A DNA stretch of 64,000 bases from Urechis unicinctus (lineage: Eukaryota; Annelida; Polychaeta; Xenopneusta; Urechidae): contig CM067346.1 of assembly GCA_034190875.2 (NCBI GenBank), positions 46,752,432-46,816,431 of the forward strand, read 5' to 3'. The translations under genes and the position numbers were made by a program. The notes under the pieces were generated by a model. The model had not been told where the DNA came from, searched no databases, and saw only the letters and a program-made list of their open reading frames with translations. This document shows, piece by piece, positions 1 through 12,370 of this stretch; the first letter of the stretch is position 1, and every line of letters begins with the position of its first letter.

Positions 1-34
<34 letters not shown>

Positions 35-245
35 GTAAATATATATATATATAAATATACATGTATATATATGCGTGTGTGTGTATCAATATACATATAT
101 TGATATATAAACGCGCGTGTGTGTATGTGTGTGTTTGTATGTGTGTGTGCGTGTGTGTGTATGTGTTTGTGTTTGTATGTGTGTTTGTATGTGTGTATGT
201 GTGTGTGGGGGGGGGGGGGTGGGGGCGGTATGTGTGTGTGTGTAA
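1..245. repeat. TA then GT-rich microsatellite with a G-run
   Basis: The window opens inside a TA dinucleotide tract (about 1-60). An imperfect GT/TGTATG tract follows to about 245. It includes a run of 13 G at 207-219, one T, then five more G. The same order in reverse complement (unique DNA, then CA, then TA) closes the right arm of the inverted duplication at 17,801-18,092. This tract is therefore the outer end of the left arm, and the arm probably continues beyond the window. Reading frames through it give only Tyr/Ile or Val/Cys strings and are not coding. Confidence 0.95.
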
Positions 246-2360
246 ATTGACATGGCTTGTTAGTTTCCAGCGGTATGGTTCTTCAACATTTTATGTTGTC
301 TACAACTTACATTGTTGTGCGTAAAATGCACCCAATGAGAGAAAGTGTCGCTCGAATCCAAGATCACCTAACTAACCATGCGAAGACAATTTGTTGATAA
401 GGTAGCGTTGCCAATTTGTTTTATAGCTACAGAAATCCAATCATGAAATTACGTTGTATTACTTGGTCCGTGGTGGTTCTCGCCCGGTCAAGTAGAATCA
501 ATACAGCGATTAATTTCGCGGTTTATCTAACAACGTTGACAGAATGGTATCTTGTCAAATTTCTTATCATATTGGAATTACATAGCATATTAATGGCTTA
601 GCTGTCCTGTGGGTCCAAATAAGTGAAATAGACAACGGCCTTTAACCGGACTGGAAATCCATTTTATGATCAGCTTGATGATGCTTGGTAATTTATTAAT
701 TTGTCAACCTCTGATAATTACTGTTTAACAATGCTTTGCGTTCTACATATCTCTCACTACTTTGCTGATCTACATACTCCTAGGTTTAATTTGACATATG
801 TGGTTACTGCTGTTTGGTGAAAAATTATCGCGGAAATAAAATCAATGTTTCTTCGCGGAAAATAGATTAATATGAATATTTCAAAGCTTATCAATCCCTT
901 GAGGTGCAAATTATGTACCGATGAACAGCGTGAGAAATCAATGTGGTAAAATTACGCTCAACGCAAACACAACATAAAGTCGGTCGTGAGGCTACACTGC
1001 TTGTCGCTCATACAGACATATACGTATCATTGTTACTGGGTATAGCTTGAAATCAATGTAACAGAAACAGAGCAGATAATATTGGGAGCATTTAGGCGAT
1101 ATCGACAACCCATCAAACACACAGCTGGAGTAACTCTGGAGGATATTGTCTTACATGCTACATCTGCACATATTCCATACACGAGGTGAGTTGAAATGCA
1201 ATACTTTAACTTCACTAATAAATCATTAATGTGCGATGTGCATATGCATACACAGCAATGGGAAGAAGAGTCGGCAATAAACTATGAGCAGCTGCTCTGC
1301 TGCTGGGCCAGCCAATACTACCACATGGTTTGTTTTGTGTCTAGTCATGATGTCAAATGTTTTATGCTTGGTGGCGTACATCTACTATCGTGTTACGGAA
1401 GCAAATATAACTGCCCTATTGTCATCGTGGATGAAACATGACACATCGTCTCAACACGTCCGGTCAATTGAACAAACATATTGACCTATGTTTCAGACAA
1501 TAAGAATGACTATCAGGTACCTTGTTGCTGATATAAAATACTTACTAAGATAGAAATGGTTGAGCTGCAACAAATTTATGCCATATATAAAAGCCATTTT
1601 GTTGACTTGTTAACCTATACCTTCATATCAAATTACTAATACCCCTCGCATTTGCTGTATGCCGCATCATGTGCAATGGCAGCTCAACTTCCTTCATCAG
1701 ACAATGCTACTATGTGGGTCAACTTTGTACGTCATGGCTATGATACACAGTGAACACTGTTGACATCTTATGGACATTTGCGAAGCATTTGACTGTAATT
1801 TCATAAATATAAGAACGAAATGTCATACTAGATTTCTATTAACAGGTATATATCGTTTATAGCTAATAGGCAAACATTAATATTACATGAGTGCACAATT
1901 GACTGGGTCATTGTACAAATCATGCGTTCACAAAGAGAATCACAACATAGCCTCATATAAACTCGGGATGTTGGCGATTTTATTGACATTCAAGTTAGTC
2001 TGAGCCTCATCGACATAAACGCCCCGGCAGAGGCGTGTGGCGCCACAAAGTAGTGTATGCTCAATTATTCGCAACTAATGCTATCATTGATGCCAGTACA
2101 CGAGCATAACATACATGTTATATGGCACTTGAGATGGTCAGTGCAGTGGACCGCCCACTGAGGCATGATCTCCTGCGAGCCGTTGCGCCTTTAAAGTTAT
2201 TATCGTCGTTTGCTACTCTGCATCCGTTTTCAATTTTATATCTTGCACAGGAGGTTGTATTGCTGCTGATCAAATTTGTATGATTGATTTCCACACATAG
2301 GAGAAGCAATTATACACGAGTAGCCTGTCAACACATACCAGTAGTCTCGCCGATGAACGC
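246..2360 (+). repeat. Left outer arm of the large inverted duplication
   Basis: This stretch is non-coding. Read in reverse complement, it aligns with 14,369-17,800. Clear anchors are 479-538 against 17,618-17,559, about 600-650 against 17,500-17,440, about 720-960 against 17,340-17,090, 1,150-1,230 against 16,960-16,882, 1,235-1,340 against 15,615-15,510, about 1,640-1,710 against 14,840-14,770, and 2,020-2,190 against 14,645-14,410. Many positions differ and there are frequent small indels, so the duplication is old. The arm is shorter than its partner because several blocks present on the right are absent here. I see no gene in it. Confidence 0.85.
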
Positions 2361-2368
2361 ATATATAT

Positions 2369-2414
<46 letters not shown>

Positions 2415-2423
2415 ATATTATAA

Positions 2424-2515
<92 letters not shown>

Positions 2516-2585
2516 TTAATGTATGTGTGTGTGTGTGTGTTTGTGTTTGTGTGTGTGTGTGTGTGTGTGTACGTGTGGGTGTGTG
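2361..2585. repeat. TA microsatellite followed by a GT tract
   Basis: An almost pure TA tract (2,361-2,513) is followed by GT repeats (about 2,524-2,585). It sits at the point of the left arm that corresponds to the long TA tract at 14,139-14,368 in the right arm. The unique sequence bordering it (2,170-2,360) aligns in inverse with 14,369-14,420. The tract may therefore predate the inverted duplication. Confidence 0.95.
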
Positions 2586-3600
2586 CTTAAAGTCCGAGTC
2601 GCTTTGCTTTGAGTGATGTGATTAGCTTATGTGAGCATTTTGCCGATGAGCATAATGTAGCTTTAAATCCGTTTACACTTTATATATCACGCATAATCGT
2701 ACTTGCAATATCGATTACAGGCTGTCGTGCACCAGCGCATGTTTTTGATAGCGCTTTAAGAGTATATTGCACTCATTTCAAACGTATGAAGTGCAGGACG
2801 CTGTCTAACCACATGTGGTTTCTCAAATAGATGCATAGGTTATATTTAGAAAGCATAGGTATTAAAACACCGCTTGCATAATCTCAATGCGCCTCATAAC
2901 CACAGGAACAGTCCGAGAAGGTTACTAATTGATCTAGGGGCTAATACTTAGCTATTTCCAACAGGAAAATTGTGCATCTTTTATTCATAAAGGAGGAGCC
3001 CACAGCATTAACCAATTTCTTTTCTCCATGTATTAACCATATATTTCATGTCCGCTATTGGCGCAAAAGGAATGAACCACATAACAAAGGCATAAGCCTC
3101 TTGCGATGTTTTTATCAACACATTGGTACGTATATAACCGATGTGTTACAACAAAATGCAAATTGGGTATATGGTCTGCCATTGGCAGACTATATGGATA
3201 AACATCAAGCAATCTGAAAACTACCGGCTTAAACAGACGCGTCCATTATGTGTTTCACATTAGAAATTCCCAATTATGACTCACCGACTGACGATGATCT
3301 ATTGTATCACGGTCCTAGCAGTGTTCTTTCAATTGCTTACCCATTTAGCTATCACGACAAAAGTGGTACTTAAAGAACAGTACATTTTGAGTTTCATTTG
3401 TTGGACATACACCAGGAACATATATATATATACACCCATTCATCAGATATTGTAAACTTTACAGACTTTGATATATTGTAAATGCACTGCACACAGTCAG
3501 GCCTACATCAATGGCTGATTTTCTGGCAGTTCTTCTTAAATGCAAAAGTGCCATACGTACAGTTAAACAAGTCTGGCAATTATTGCTCGGGAGCATTCCG
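2586..3600. other. Unassigned spacer between outer and inner parts of the left arm
   Basis: I found no gene, RNA or repeat signature here. Its expected counterpart in the right arm (about 12,470-14,138) does not align by eye. The two arms may have diverged beyond recognition, or one was replaced by other sequence. A short TA run lies at 3,421-3,432. The short open frames here have no recognisable motif. Confidence 0.4.
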
Positions 3601-4560
3601 TTTTCTTATGAATCATTTAACAAATTCATCCCATTGTGTTTAAAATTGCGGATAACTTTTGCGCATCATGGATCCATGGAATACCATATACACGAACATG
3701 GACGCAATTAAATTGGGCATATTCGATATTCTACAACGCCAAAGTGATCGGGATATAGCATATTCGATGGCTGTGGCTTGACTTGGTAAATTCACGCATA
3801 TTATGTAACGTGGCATGGGAGGCCATCCTTTATCCAACGGGGTGTAAACCTGTGCCATAGCCATCCACAAAGTATATCTTATGTGTTCTGTGAAAATCTA
3901 TTTCAAGCGCGGTTTCGACAGATATATAAAGTGTAAAGTTTTGAGATACAATAAGGGAACCATTTCAAAGCGCATCGATTTTTATAAAGAGCAAATGTTG
4001 GCCACTAAAGCACTGAATGCAAGAGAACCTCATTAAAACAGAGACGCGAGAGTGTGTAGGAGGCAGCATCCATTGCTATATGGCTGCAGTCAAGGTCGCC
4101 ACAACACACTTTATTGCCGAATCACCTCATTTGCATGCCATATACGGCTACTTGATCTATTTTATTGCAACAGTGATCTATGCTCTGAGTATATATCCTG
4201 CATAACAATAAACCAGGGGTGTCCGAAATCATTCAACTACTTAACCTATCCTTGTCAAGAATAAAAACTACATAATTAAAACACGGACAGAGAAATAATG
4301 GAATAGCAACATTATGGAAAACATCGCATTCCAACATACGATGCGTTGTCATCCGCAATGCCATCAATACCAATGAATGTATCTATCGAATGTATAGATT
4401 GGTTGTGAATAAGCCTTGTGGTCACGCCGACGGCCGGGGTTCACAAACTGGTTTGGACCACAGGTTTATGTAAAGGTGGCGCTGGCACTTAAATACCGTT
4501 TAGTCTATTGTAGCCCTTCTAATGGTCATCATAAATTGACTACCACTACAGTCGTTGAAC
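3600..4560 (+). repeat. Left inner arm of the inverted duplication, also a dispersed repeat
   Basis: In reverse complement this matches about 11,640-12,370. The best-preserved part is 4,016-4,262 against 12,085-11,850, where long stretches differ by single bases. Further matches are 3,660-3,840 against 12,360-12,185 and 4,430-4,495 against 11,725-11,660. Two weaker direct copies lie at about 25,880-26,340 and 28,200-28,430, so this segment is a repeat family of at least four copies here. Open frames of about 60-70 codons occur in both arms, but the two more distant copies do not preserve them, so they are not genes. Confidence 0.85.
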
Positions 4561-4790
4561 CAGCTGGCAGGATATTTCAGCGAAACGTTGGCCCATTTGA
4601 GTTATCATAACCCACGTATAGTAGCTGATATAACGTTGCTAGCACATGCATGTTAGAATCGGGGAAGGTTTGTAGCTCCCACCCAGTTAGGTTTGCACCC
4701 ATTACCACCTGAAGTGTATGCAACAACGATTTTATCTTTTTAAATGAGGTAATTGATATGACCATAATTGCCCCTAATATCACTACACTA

Positions 4791-4792
<2 letters not shown>
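4561..4792. other. Unassigned sequence next to the TA/GATA tract
   Basis: No gene or known element is visible. The inverted homology fades out here: the sequence beyond 11,640 on the right arm does not clearly continue the match. Confidence 0.3.
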
Positions 4793-4830
<38 letters not shown>

Positions 4831-5071
4831 TATATATATATATAGAGATATATATATATATATATATATAGATATATACTATATTTTAGAGTATAATAGA
4901 TATATTATAGAAAGATTTCTATACTAGAGATCTATATAGATATATAGAGATGGATATAGACTATATAGAGTGATAAGATATATATAGAGAGATATATCTA
5001 TATATCTATATATATATATATATATATATATATCTATATATATCTATATATATATATATATATATCTTGCT

Positions 5072-5106
<35 letters not shown>

Positions 5107-5112
5107 ATATTC
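4793..5112. repeat. Compound TA/GATA-like microsatellite
   Basis: Long TA runs are mixed with AGAGA and GATATA interruptions. The tract lies just inside the left inner arm, as the tract at 10,866-11,117 lies just inside the right inner arm. Together they frame the spacer that contains the transposase pseudogene. The interruptions (4,825-5,000) make this one more degenerate than its counterpart. Confidence 0.95.
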
Positions 5113-6158
5113 CAATTCCCCAATCATTAGTTTTGATGAGACAAAAGCTACACCACCATATATTGGTTTCGGTAATAAATGTCAAAATAACGTTTGAGAT
5201 TCATGCATATAGACACCAAAAGAAATCGGTACTTTGACAGGCTAGGTAGCTAGGTCTCGCTGTCTGACGTTAGAGTAGGACATTTCCCATTGGTACTAAC
5301 ATCCTTGAGTGATGGCTTGAGCTCTGTTCGTGTTTCCATTGAGGTGTAAAACTGTTAGGAGCAACCTGTATATATATATAGCAGGTTGATAACTTCTATT
5401 GCCAAGTAAGAATTATAACTTGAACACATAATTCTGCAAAGAACATTACAGCTGTCATTACATTTATGTGCTAAACTTTCATGCGAACCTAATTAAAATA
5501 TACACCACAGAATTGCCTACATGGTGGCATAGGGATAGTGGAAACTCTTTGGTGCGAAGAATATGACCACCTTGTGGATCGATTCTAGGATTGTTGTCTG
5601 CTCCGATAGAGAGAGCCTGCCAATGTTTTTTGGGAGATGCTTGTCTGGTAACTATAAATTCAAACTCTTTATTTAAACCGATCATAAAACGCCTTCGACC
5701 CTTTAGGTCCACAAGGGTGTAACTGTCATACTTAGCAGTGTTGCCTGAAGAACAGCATCTGGCATCCACTTCCAAAGAAAGCGGTGTACCCTGGCCAGCA
5801 GTTGTCAATGAGGTCTGTTGGCTCCGCCAACGTCGTCTTGCAGTTGGAAGAAGATGGGATGTGAATATGCCTGGACATGTTCAGTGTTTCTAACAGCACT
5901 ACTGCCACCTAATATTCTCTGAGGCTATTTAACAATCCCTGCAGGCAAAGCTCCTGTAAAAGGTTGGCTATCCAACATCTTACGGTGTCCCTTCACGCAG
6001 ATTAGTTCAAAACAAGCAAAACTTCCCCGTATCTGTTTGATGATGATTCTGCAGGAACACAACCACAGGATGCATGAGAGCAGTAAGGTTCTCCAAAAAC
6101 TCTCGTACACAATAAATTTCTTTGATTCTGACTAGAGTCATCCTCAAGATTAACCCTA

Positions 6159-6260
6159 CTGTGAACAATAGGAATATATTTCCAACATTAGCAATATGTG
6201 AGCTTAGATAGTTTCCCATCAAATAAAACCCTATGCAGATAAACAAAACATTTCTTACAC
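6159..6260 (-). other. Possible relic intron in the transposase pseudogene
   Basis: Reading on the minus strand, the coding-like piece ending ..ENIVLFEV meets a GTAAGA donor-like sequence near 6,260-6,255. About 100 bases later a pyrimidine-containing stretch ends in CACAG at 6,163-6,159, an acceptor-like sequence. Coding character resumes shortly after (IYCVREFLENLTALM at about 6,130-6,085). This is an inference from motifs alone; a plain stop plus frameshift decay would look similar. Confidence 0.3.
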
Positions 6261-6916
6261 TTCAAACAGAACAATATTTTCCAAACACTTCTTCAAACTG
6301 TCATCATCAGTATCTATCACGGAATCATAAGTAAGGCCATATTCAGGATCAGTTTCAATCTCATAACGCTATCCACCAGCTCATCAGATTCCTCCTGGGG
6401 GCCGTATTGGGTGCCCCTGATCACAGTTTCCGTCAGCAAAATGCACTGTGCCCCTATGCAGTGTTAAGATAGATAACATAAAATTGGGTACCTCTGGAAT
6501 ATTTCTTTATTCCAGGAAAGATAATCCTCTGTGGCTATAGGGACTTGTCCGCCATCTATGTTATCATTACAATAAGTATGCTGCAATTCCATTCACCATA
6601 GCCTTAAAGGATTTCAATGTTTACTAATTGACTATGAAAAGACAGATAGATACATACAGCAAAAGTATTCCCTCCCAATGTATTTCATTGAATATCATAA
6701 TGCAATAGCCTTGTGGCAATTACCGAAACATTAGTCTGCGTCCCAAATGACAAGTGAGAGCATGCTTTGTGGTCGGCAGTGATAGTAGTGTGTGACACCT
6801 CAATACGTGATTCATCGCCCTCAATTGAGTTATATATCCAAAACCATTGCTATTACTACCTGCATGATATATTAGCAACTTGGTGATATAGTCATCAACA
6901 CCTAAATAAGTATACG

Positions 6917-7245
6917 TCAACAGGTGAAGACTCGCTTGTTTTCGTTGATCCGTCGCTCAGTAGGACTGTCATCGACCCCAACGTGGGTTAAGGGAGTCGT
7001 TATAGCTTCATTTTGTAGTCTAGGTTTCTTATGAAAGCCAAGACTTTTCTGCGGCTCGGGGTCAGTCTAATAAGCACCATTCTGAAAATGATTAGAACAT
7101 CGAACTGTCGTACGGGTCGGTCTCTAGTCTTTACCCTTGACTTTCGTCACCCATATAGGGGATTTTTGCACTCTTTCGGAAACCAAAAAAAACTCACTCC
7201 TGTCTTCTCATTGCTCCGACAACCGAACGCACAACAATAAGGCAT
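6917..7245 (-). other. THAP zinc-finger region of the transposase pseudogene
   Basis: THAP domains are C2CH zinc fingers of roughly 90 residues that bind the transposon ends. Seen here are the N-terminal paired cysteines (MPYCCAFGC), the F-x-FPK segment, a conserved W, the PT preceding the C-x2-H pair, and the F after it. One frame change near 7,160 and two in-frame stops interrupt it. Undoing one of these stops by a single transition would give a tryptophan where family members usually have one, which suggests simple point decay. The usual C-terminal AVPTIF-like motif is not clear; an RLQNEAITTP stretch is the closest candidate. Confidence 0.85.
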
Positions 7246-7560
7246 AATCCACACCAAAAAACGCACCAGACTGTGCAGAAGAAGAGAGAATCACACGCTG
7301 TTAATCAACTGTGAAGGGTGAAGATGGCGAGGAGTGTTCTTGAACAGCGCATGTGACATCATTGTCCGGAAACTCACGAATTTTACCGAGAGATATCTTG
7401 ACCAATTCAACGTGGAAAATGTACATTTCTAAAAGACAAAGAGCGCGAAATCACCTCATTTTGGTTACGAAACGCCTTTGAAATATTGAACTTTGGCAAA
7501 ATGGGATAAAAGAAAACATCGTTGTATTTGACCTTAAAAGACAAAGATTGGTGCAGCCAT
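7246..7560 (-). promoter_or_regulatory. Possible relic leader of the transposase pseudogene, with YY1-like and CRE-like motifs
   Basis: Upstream of the pseudogene ATG (minus strand) lies CGCCATCTT (plus strand AAGATGGCG, 7,321-7,329), which matches the core of the YY1 site. A TGATGTCA-like CRE half-palindrome lies at 7,354-7,362. YY1-type sites occur in the leaders of many transposons and housekeeping genes. A short sequence, AAAAGACAAAG, occurs twice about 105 bases apart (near 7,433 and 7,538). No terminal inverted repeat could be identified. The promoter role is an inference. Confidence 0.3.
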
Positions 7561-10500
7561 CAACCTTATGCAATTATCAATGTAAAATGCTTATTTTATT
7601 GGGTTACATCAATTGTGCCTTGGCAATCAAATCTACATTAAACTGAACGCAGGATACGATTGCCGTATAATAATGAATGGATATGTTTTTACTTAGCCGC
7701 ATCAGTCCAAAACCATACTGACTGAACCTACTATCGAATGTCACTTTGTTAGTATTAAAGCTTTGCCCGATGTAACGCATCAACAGATCCAAGGGTGGTG
7801 ATACAAAACTTCACGTTGATATTGCGATTGAAGTTGTTATCGTATCCATATTACACGATGATGTACGAATGATTATACATGCGATAGCTGGCCTATGGTT
7901 CCTGAAAACAGCAACTTAAAATGACAAATTACCATATTAAGCAAATATAATAAAATGCGAAGAACGAGGAAAGTACTGCGGCTGGTTTATCTTAACAGCT
8001 TTAAGGTATGTTAAACTATGCAAAATCTTACATGAAGCTGTGCTTTGCTTGTCTGATACAGCTTCATTCGGATATATTCGAACATTGTATTCTGTGGAGC
8101 TCGACTGCGTTGTGTCCATCACGTGCCATCTCCTACATTCTGTATAAATGGCAATAAACTACTTGGTTTTTTTATAATGTAAACATAAAGGCTATTGATT
8201 GTGTAACCACATGTGACAGATAATACAGTGGTCATGCTGTAGTGCTGTTTCACAATCACAGCGTTCAGTGAAATTCATTATTTATGTATGGTGATGGGTC
8301 CATTATTGTATTCCTCGCGGCAATGACAACTATTATATACATTACTCTATTTGGCATTTAAGCACTTTGTCACGGAATCAAATGTTTGCTGTTACCTTTC
8401 ACATATTCCAGACGTAGCCACGAGCAGATTGTACTTGTCACACGAGTGGAAATACGCATTATGTTCGGCCGAGATTAAAAGGCCATATAAAAAGCCGCAA
8501 TACTAAAAAATTTAATGAATATAATGAGAACATCCTGCGTCGCTTTTAATGGTCTGCTCTGCTGTTTGCGGCATGTAACAAGAAAACTGCATTCGAGTGT
8601 CTGTTATCTAGGATACCTTCTTTTTAAAATTGCATTTGTACAATGAAAGTTTTAAACTTCATTGAACCTGATATTGGATAACGAAGCCTCTATGCCTCAA
8701 GAAAAATGCTTGACTTTTTACTGCAGTTTGAAAAATAATTCACGAACAACGAAATGTCAGCATCCACTATATCGTATGTGTCAAATCACAATCTAATGCA
8801 AACTATCGACTCTTCTAAGCGTTTACATACTGACAACATCGAAGCTTTTCTTTATTTGTTAATATACATATAATTGTTTTCTGTATACACATGGTTCTCC
8901 CGTGAAATCGCCTTCTGTTAGTTGCAAGTGCCGAGGTTTGGAAATAATATTCTCTCTGCTTTGCGCCAGATTCTAGATGATTCATACCCAAGAACCCAAG
9001 CTCTTTCATCATTTTTTGTATCGCTTCATTACGATTTTTTTGTCCCATGTTTTTGGGAATGGGATTAAGAACTACCGCGTGGATGTGTTTCGCGTCCCTA
9101 ATATTTTCATTCAAATTACTTCCATGTCTCTGCGTCATTCATCTCAAGTATAATTTTTCTGACTATCCCCCGAACATCAATTCCATCAGCGTTTTCTGGC
9201 ACACCTGATCTTATACATTGTGAAACTCAGTAGGCGACATGTGCTTCATAATTTAAAAATGCGGCTTAGCAAATGAATTATTATGTCATATTAGTTTTTC
9301 GTCCGAGTGGCAAATTAGATAAAAATGATTAGGTGCCAATTTTGTCATTTATTACAGATGCGGCCGGTGAAACTGAATAAAAATGAGTATGTGTCATTTG
9401 CAGGATTTCTTGTAATGTTCCGGAACACTGCCCAAATGCTTGCAATGCATAAAATAATTGAACGTGTGTATTTAAGGCTACAAATAGTACCAAATATGTT
9501 CCAAGCGGGTAAGCTACACATGCTTTTGTTTATAATTCTTGTAAACATACTTGTCGAATATTGATGCTCGATGGCATAATATAATATGACCAGCAAATTC
9601 ATATGTCAAAATATGATCATTTTAATTGCCATTTTGTCGGACCTATTGTGCACGTAGTATCAATGTGAAAGTTACGCTCCTCATGTGCAGTAGTATTTTA
9701 GTTCCTCTTTGTATCTGTACCAAACGCAAAATTCATGGCGTTGGTTTCTTTATACCTGGTCACTGTCATCAGAAATCAACATGGTACGATATATACGGCG
9801 TATCTGTTGAGTGACTAGTTCCGTCTGGAAGGGTTCAACACCTACCTCTAACGACTGATGTTTGAGTGCGCCATTTTATAGTGTATATTCCAGCAGTGTA
9901 TATTCCAGCCGATGTTGATGCCAATTAAAATATCATTTGCATAAAATATTGTTTGTGTATTATTCAAGTGTTATCAAGCAATAAAAATAAACAATGAGTA
10001 CAATTACGTTGCAGCAAATTCAGATACAAGCGTCAGACAATCAATGTGCGTGCAGATCAAAAGCATGCGTCATCTTTCGAGTATGGGCTTTTATAAGGCA
10101 TCGTGTTTAGCACTGTAGTCTGTTCAATCAATGCAAAAGAGTAGACAAAAGATCAGAGGCTATCAATAGGTGTGGTACATGCTAACTACATATTCATTAG
10201 CATGCGACAATCATATATGAGCGGCATCAACGGAATTTCATAAACCAGCAATAGCACAGACGGACAAGCCATGAAGAAGAAGGCTGGTGTACATCTTCGG
10301 AGAAATACCATTTCATGCCCATTGATTATTAAAGACAACTGTGTCATCCAATAATTCATGCAAAACGAGGAATATGCTTTTTAACGTGCATTGTGGGTTA
10401 TTGTGGAAACGCGAAAGCCGATTTCAGGCTGATTTAGTGATAAGAACAAATGGGCATTAGCTATTTTATGTAAAAAAAAAAGGCCGAAAAAAATTATGGA

Positions 10501-10864
10501 CCGTCAAGCAGTTAGTGCATATGCACATCAAGTTACATGCAAAAATACATACGAATAACCTGAGCAAAGTACAAAGGTTGATGATGCATTGCATTTATTG
10601 AGATGTATCCACTTGCGTCAGTTAAACAGTGTGCGACAAACATTGTTGTGCGGCTTGTGTCTCATCAAAACTAATGATTGGAGAATTGGTACCCTCATAA
10701 AAAACATAGATCGCATCAGGCTTCCCAGTGCAATTTTGATGAGAACATCTAGCAGTCAGCCCACAAGTACAATCACAATTGGAATGACAATCACAATGAG
10801 TGGATTAATGCATGAGCACCTACGGCGAAGACGAAATATGTGTAATATGAGGAAGGAATATAGA

Positions 10865-10865
<1 letters not shown>
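7561..10865. other. Unassigned spacer inside the inverted duplication
   Basis: I see no gene, RNA or clear transposon here. A 107-codon minus-strand open frame (9,138-8,815) is the longest. It contains no motif I recognise, has no upstream or downstream coding pieces, and is probably chance. A 16-base tandem doublet occurs near 9,885-9,920. Runs of A at about 10,472-10,495 are the only other low-complexity feature. Confidence 0.4.
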
Positions 10866-11639
<774 letters not shown>

Positions 11640-12370
11640 CCATGGGTGGACAACAAGATTAAAGTGCAAGCGCCACCTTTGTATGAACCTGTTGTCCAAA
11701 CTAGTTTGAGAACCCTGGCCATCGCCCTTACCAGTCTTTACATTCTGTAGAATGGCTTTGCGGGTGACAACGCATCGTGTGCTGGAAGGCGATGTATTCC
11801 TATTGTTGCTTTTCCATTATTTCTCTGTTTTCATTATGTCGTTTTTATCCTTGACAAGGATAGGTTAAGTAGTGTAGGGATTTTGGACACCCCTGGATAT
11901 TGTTATGCTGGATACATACTCAGAGCATAGATCACTGTTGCAATAAAATAGATTAAGTAGCCGTAAATGGCATGCAAATGAGGTGATTCGGCAATAAAGT
12001 GCGTTGTGGCGACCTTGGCCACTACCATATAGCAACGGTTGCTGCCTCCTACACACTCTCGTGTCTCTGTTTTAATGAGGTTCATTTAGATTCAGTGCTT
12101 AAGAGACCAACATTTGCTCCTCATTTAAATCGTAGCGCTTCGAAATGGTCTACTTATTGTATCCCGTAGGATACTGGATGGCTTCCCATGCCACGTTACA
12201 TAAAATGCGTGAATGGGTACGATTTACCAAGTCAAGCCACAGACATCGAATATTTTATAGCCCGACCACTTTGGCGTTGTAGAATATTGCATGTGCCCAA
12301 TTTATTGCGTCCATGTTCTTAAGTATGGTATCCTATGGAACCATGATCCAAGTTATGCGTTGTAGAATAA
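11640..12370 (-). repeat. Right inner arm of the inverted duplication
   Basis: This is the reverse-complement counterpart of about 3,600-4,560. The best block is 11,850-12,085 against 4,262-4,016. The match continues through 12,185-12,360 against 3,840-3,660. Just beyond it, at about 12,320-12,420, a short sequence around TTCTTAAGTATGG is repeated, which gives a local tandem doublet absent from the left arm. Confidence 0.85.

Larger units (their letters stand above)
5170..7245 (-). pseudogene. Decayed THAP-domain, Kolobok-like DNA transposase
   Basis: This is a dead DNA-transposon transposase read on the minus strand. It starts at an ATG (7,245-7,243) and begins with a THAP zinc finger. Residues CCAFGC..N...GVSFFWFPK run to a stop at 7,149-7,147. 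In another frame W..K, RPT, then RCSNHF (the C-x2-H ligand pair, about 7,099-7,088) and NGAY follow. Acidic middle pieces lie at about 6,420-6,257 (GPQEESDELVDS, then YEIETDPEYGLTYDS one frame on). Next come CVKGHRKMLDSQPF (about 6,000-5,950) and the catalytic-type block EVDARCCSSGNTAKYDSYTL (near 5,770-5,711), resembling the D-G-R-x-D-S-P-G..AKY..YT.MD motif of Kolobok-like transposases. ADNNPRI near 5,600-5,580 resembles the next conserved TDxHxQI region. A C-terminal LNGNTNRAQAITQG (about 5,343-5,302) is followed by a stop and related residues. The order and spacing of blocks fit one full-length gene. At least four frame changes and several stops (for example 7,126-7,124, 7,069-7,067 and 5,298-5,296) show it is non-functional. 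The THAP call is firm; the superfamily name is from memory of the motifs. Confidence 0.8.

Noticed and set aside
61..324. Open frame rich in Cys and Val over the GT tract
   Set aside because: It is produced by dinucleotide repeats, which lack stops in this frame. The same holds for frames over 2,284-2,616, 10,756-11,121 and 17,724-18,140.
5170..7245. Transposase as a living or domesticated gene
   Set aside because: Frame changes and in-frame stops occur within the THAP finger and near the catalytic-type region, so no functional product is expected from this copy.
8815..9138. 107-codon minus-strand open frame, superficially protein-like
   Set aside because: No family motif recognised, no flanking coding pieces and no second copy in the window. 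A protein search would decide; it is left out as a gene.
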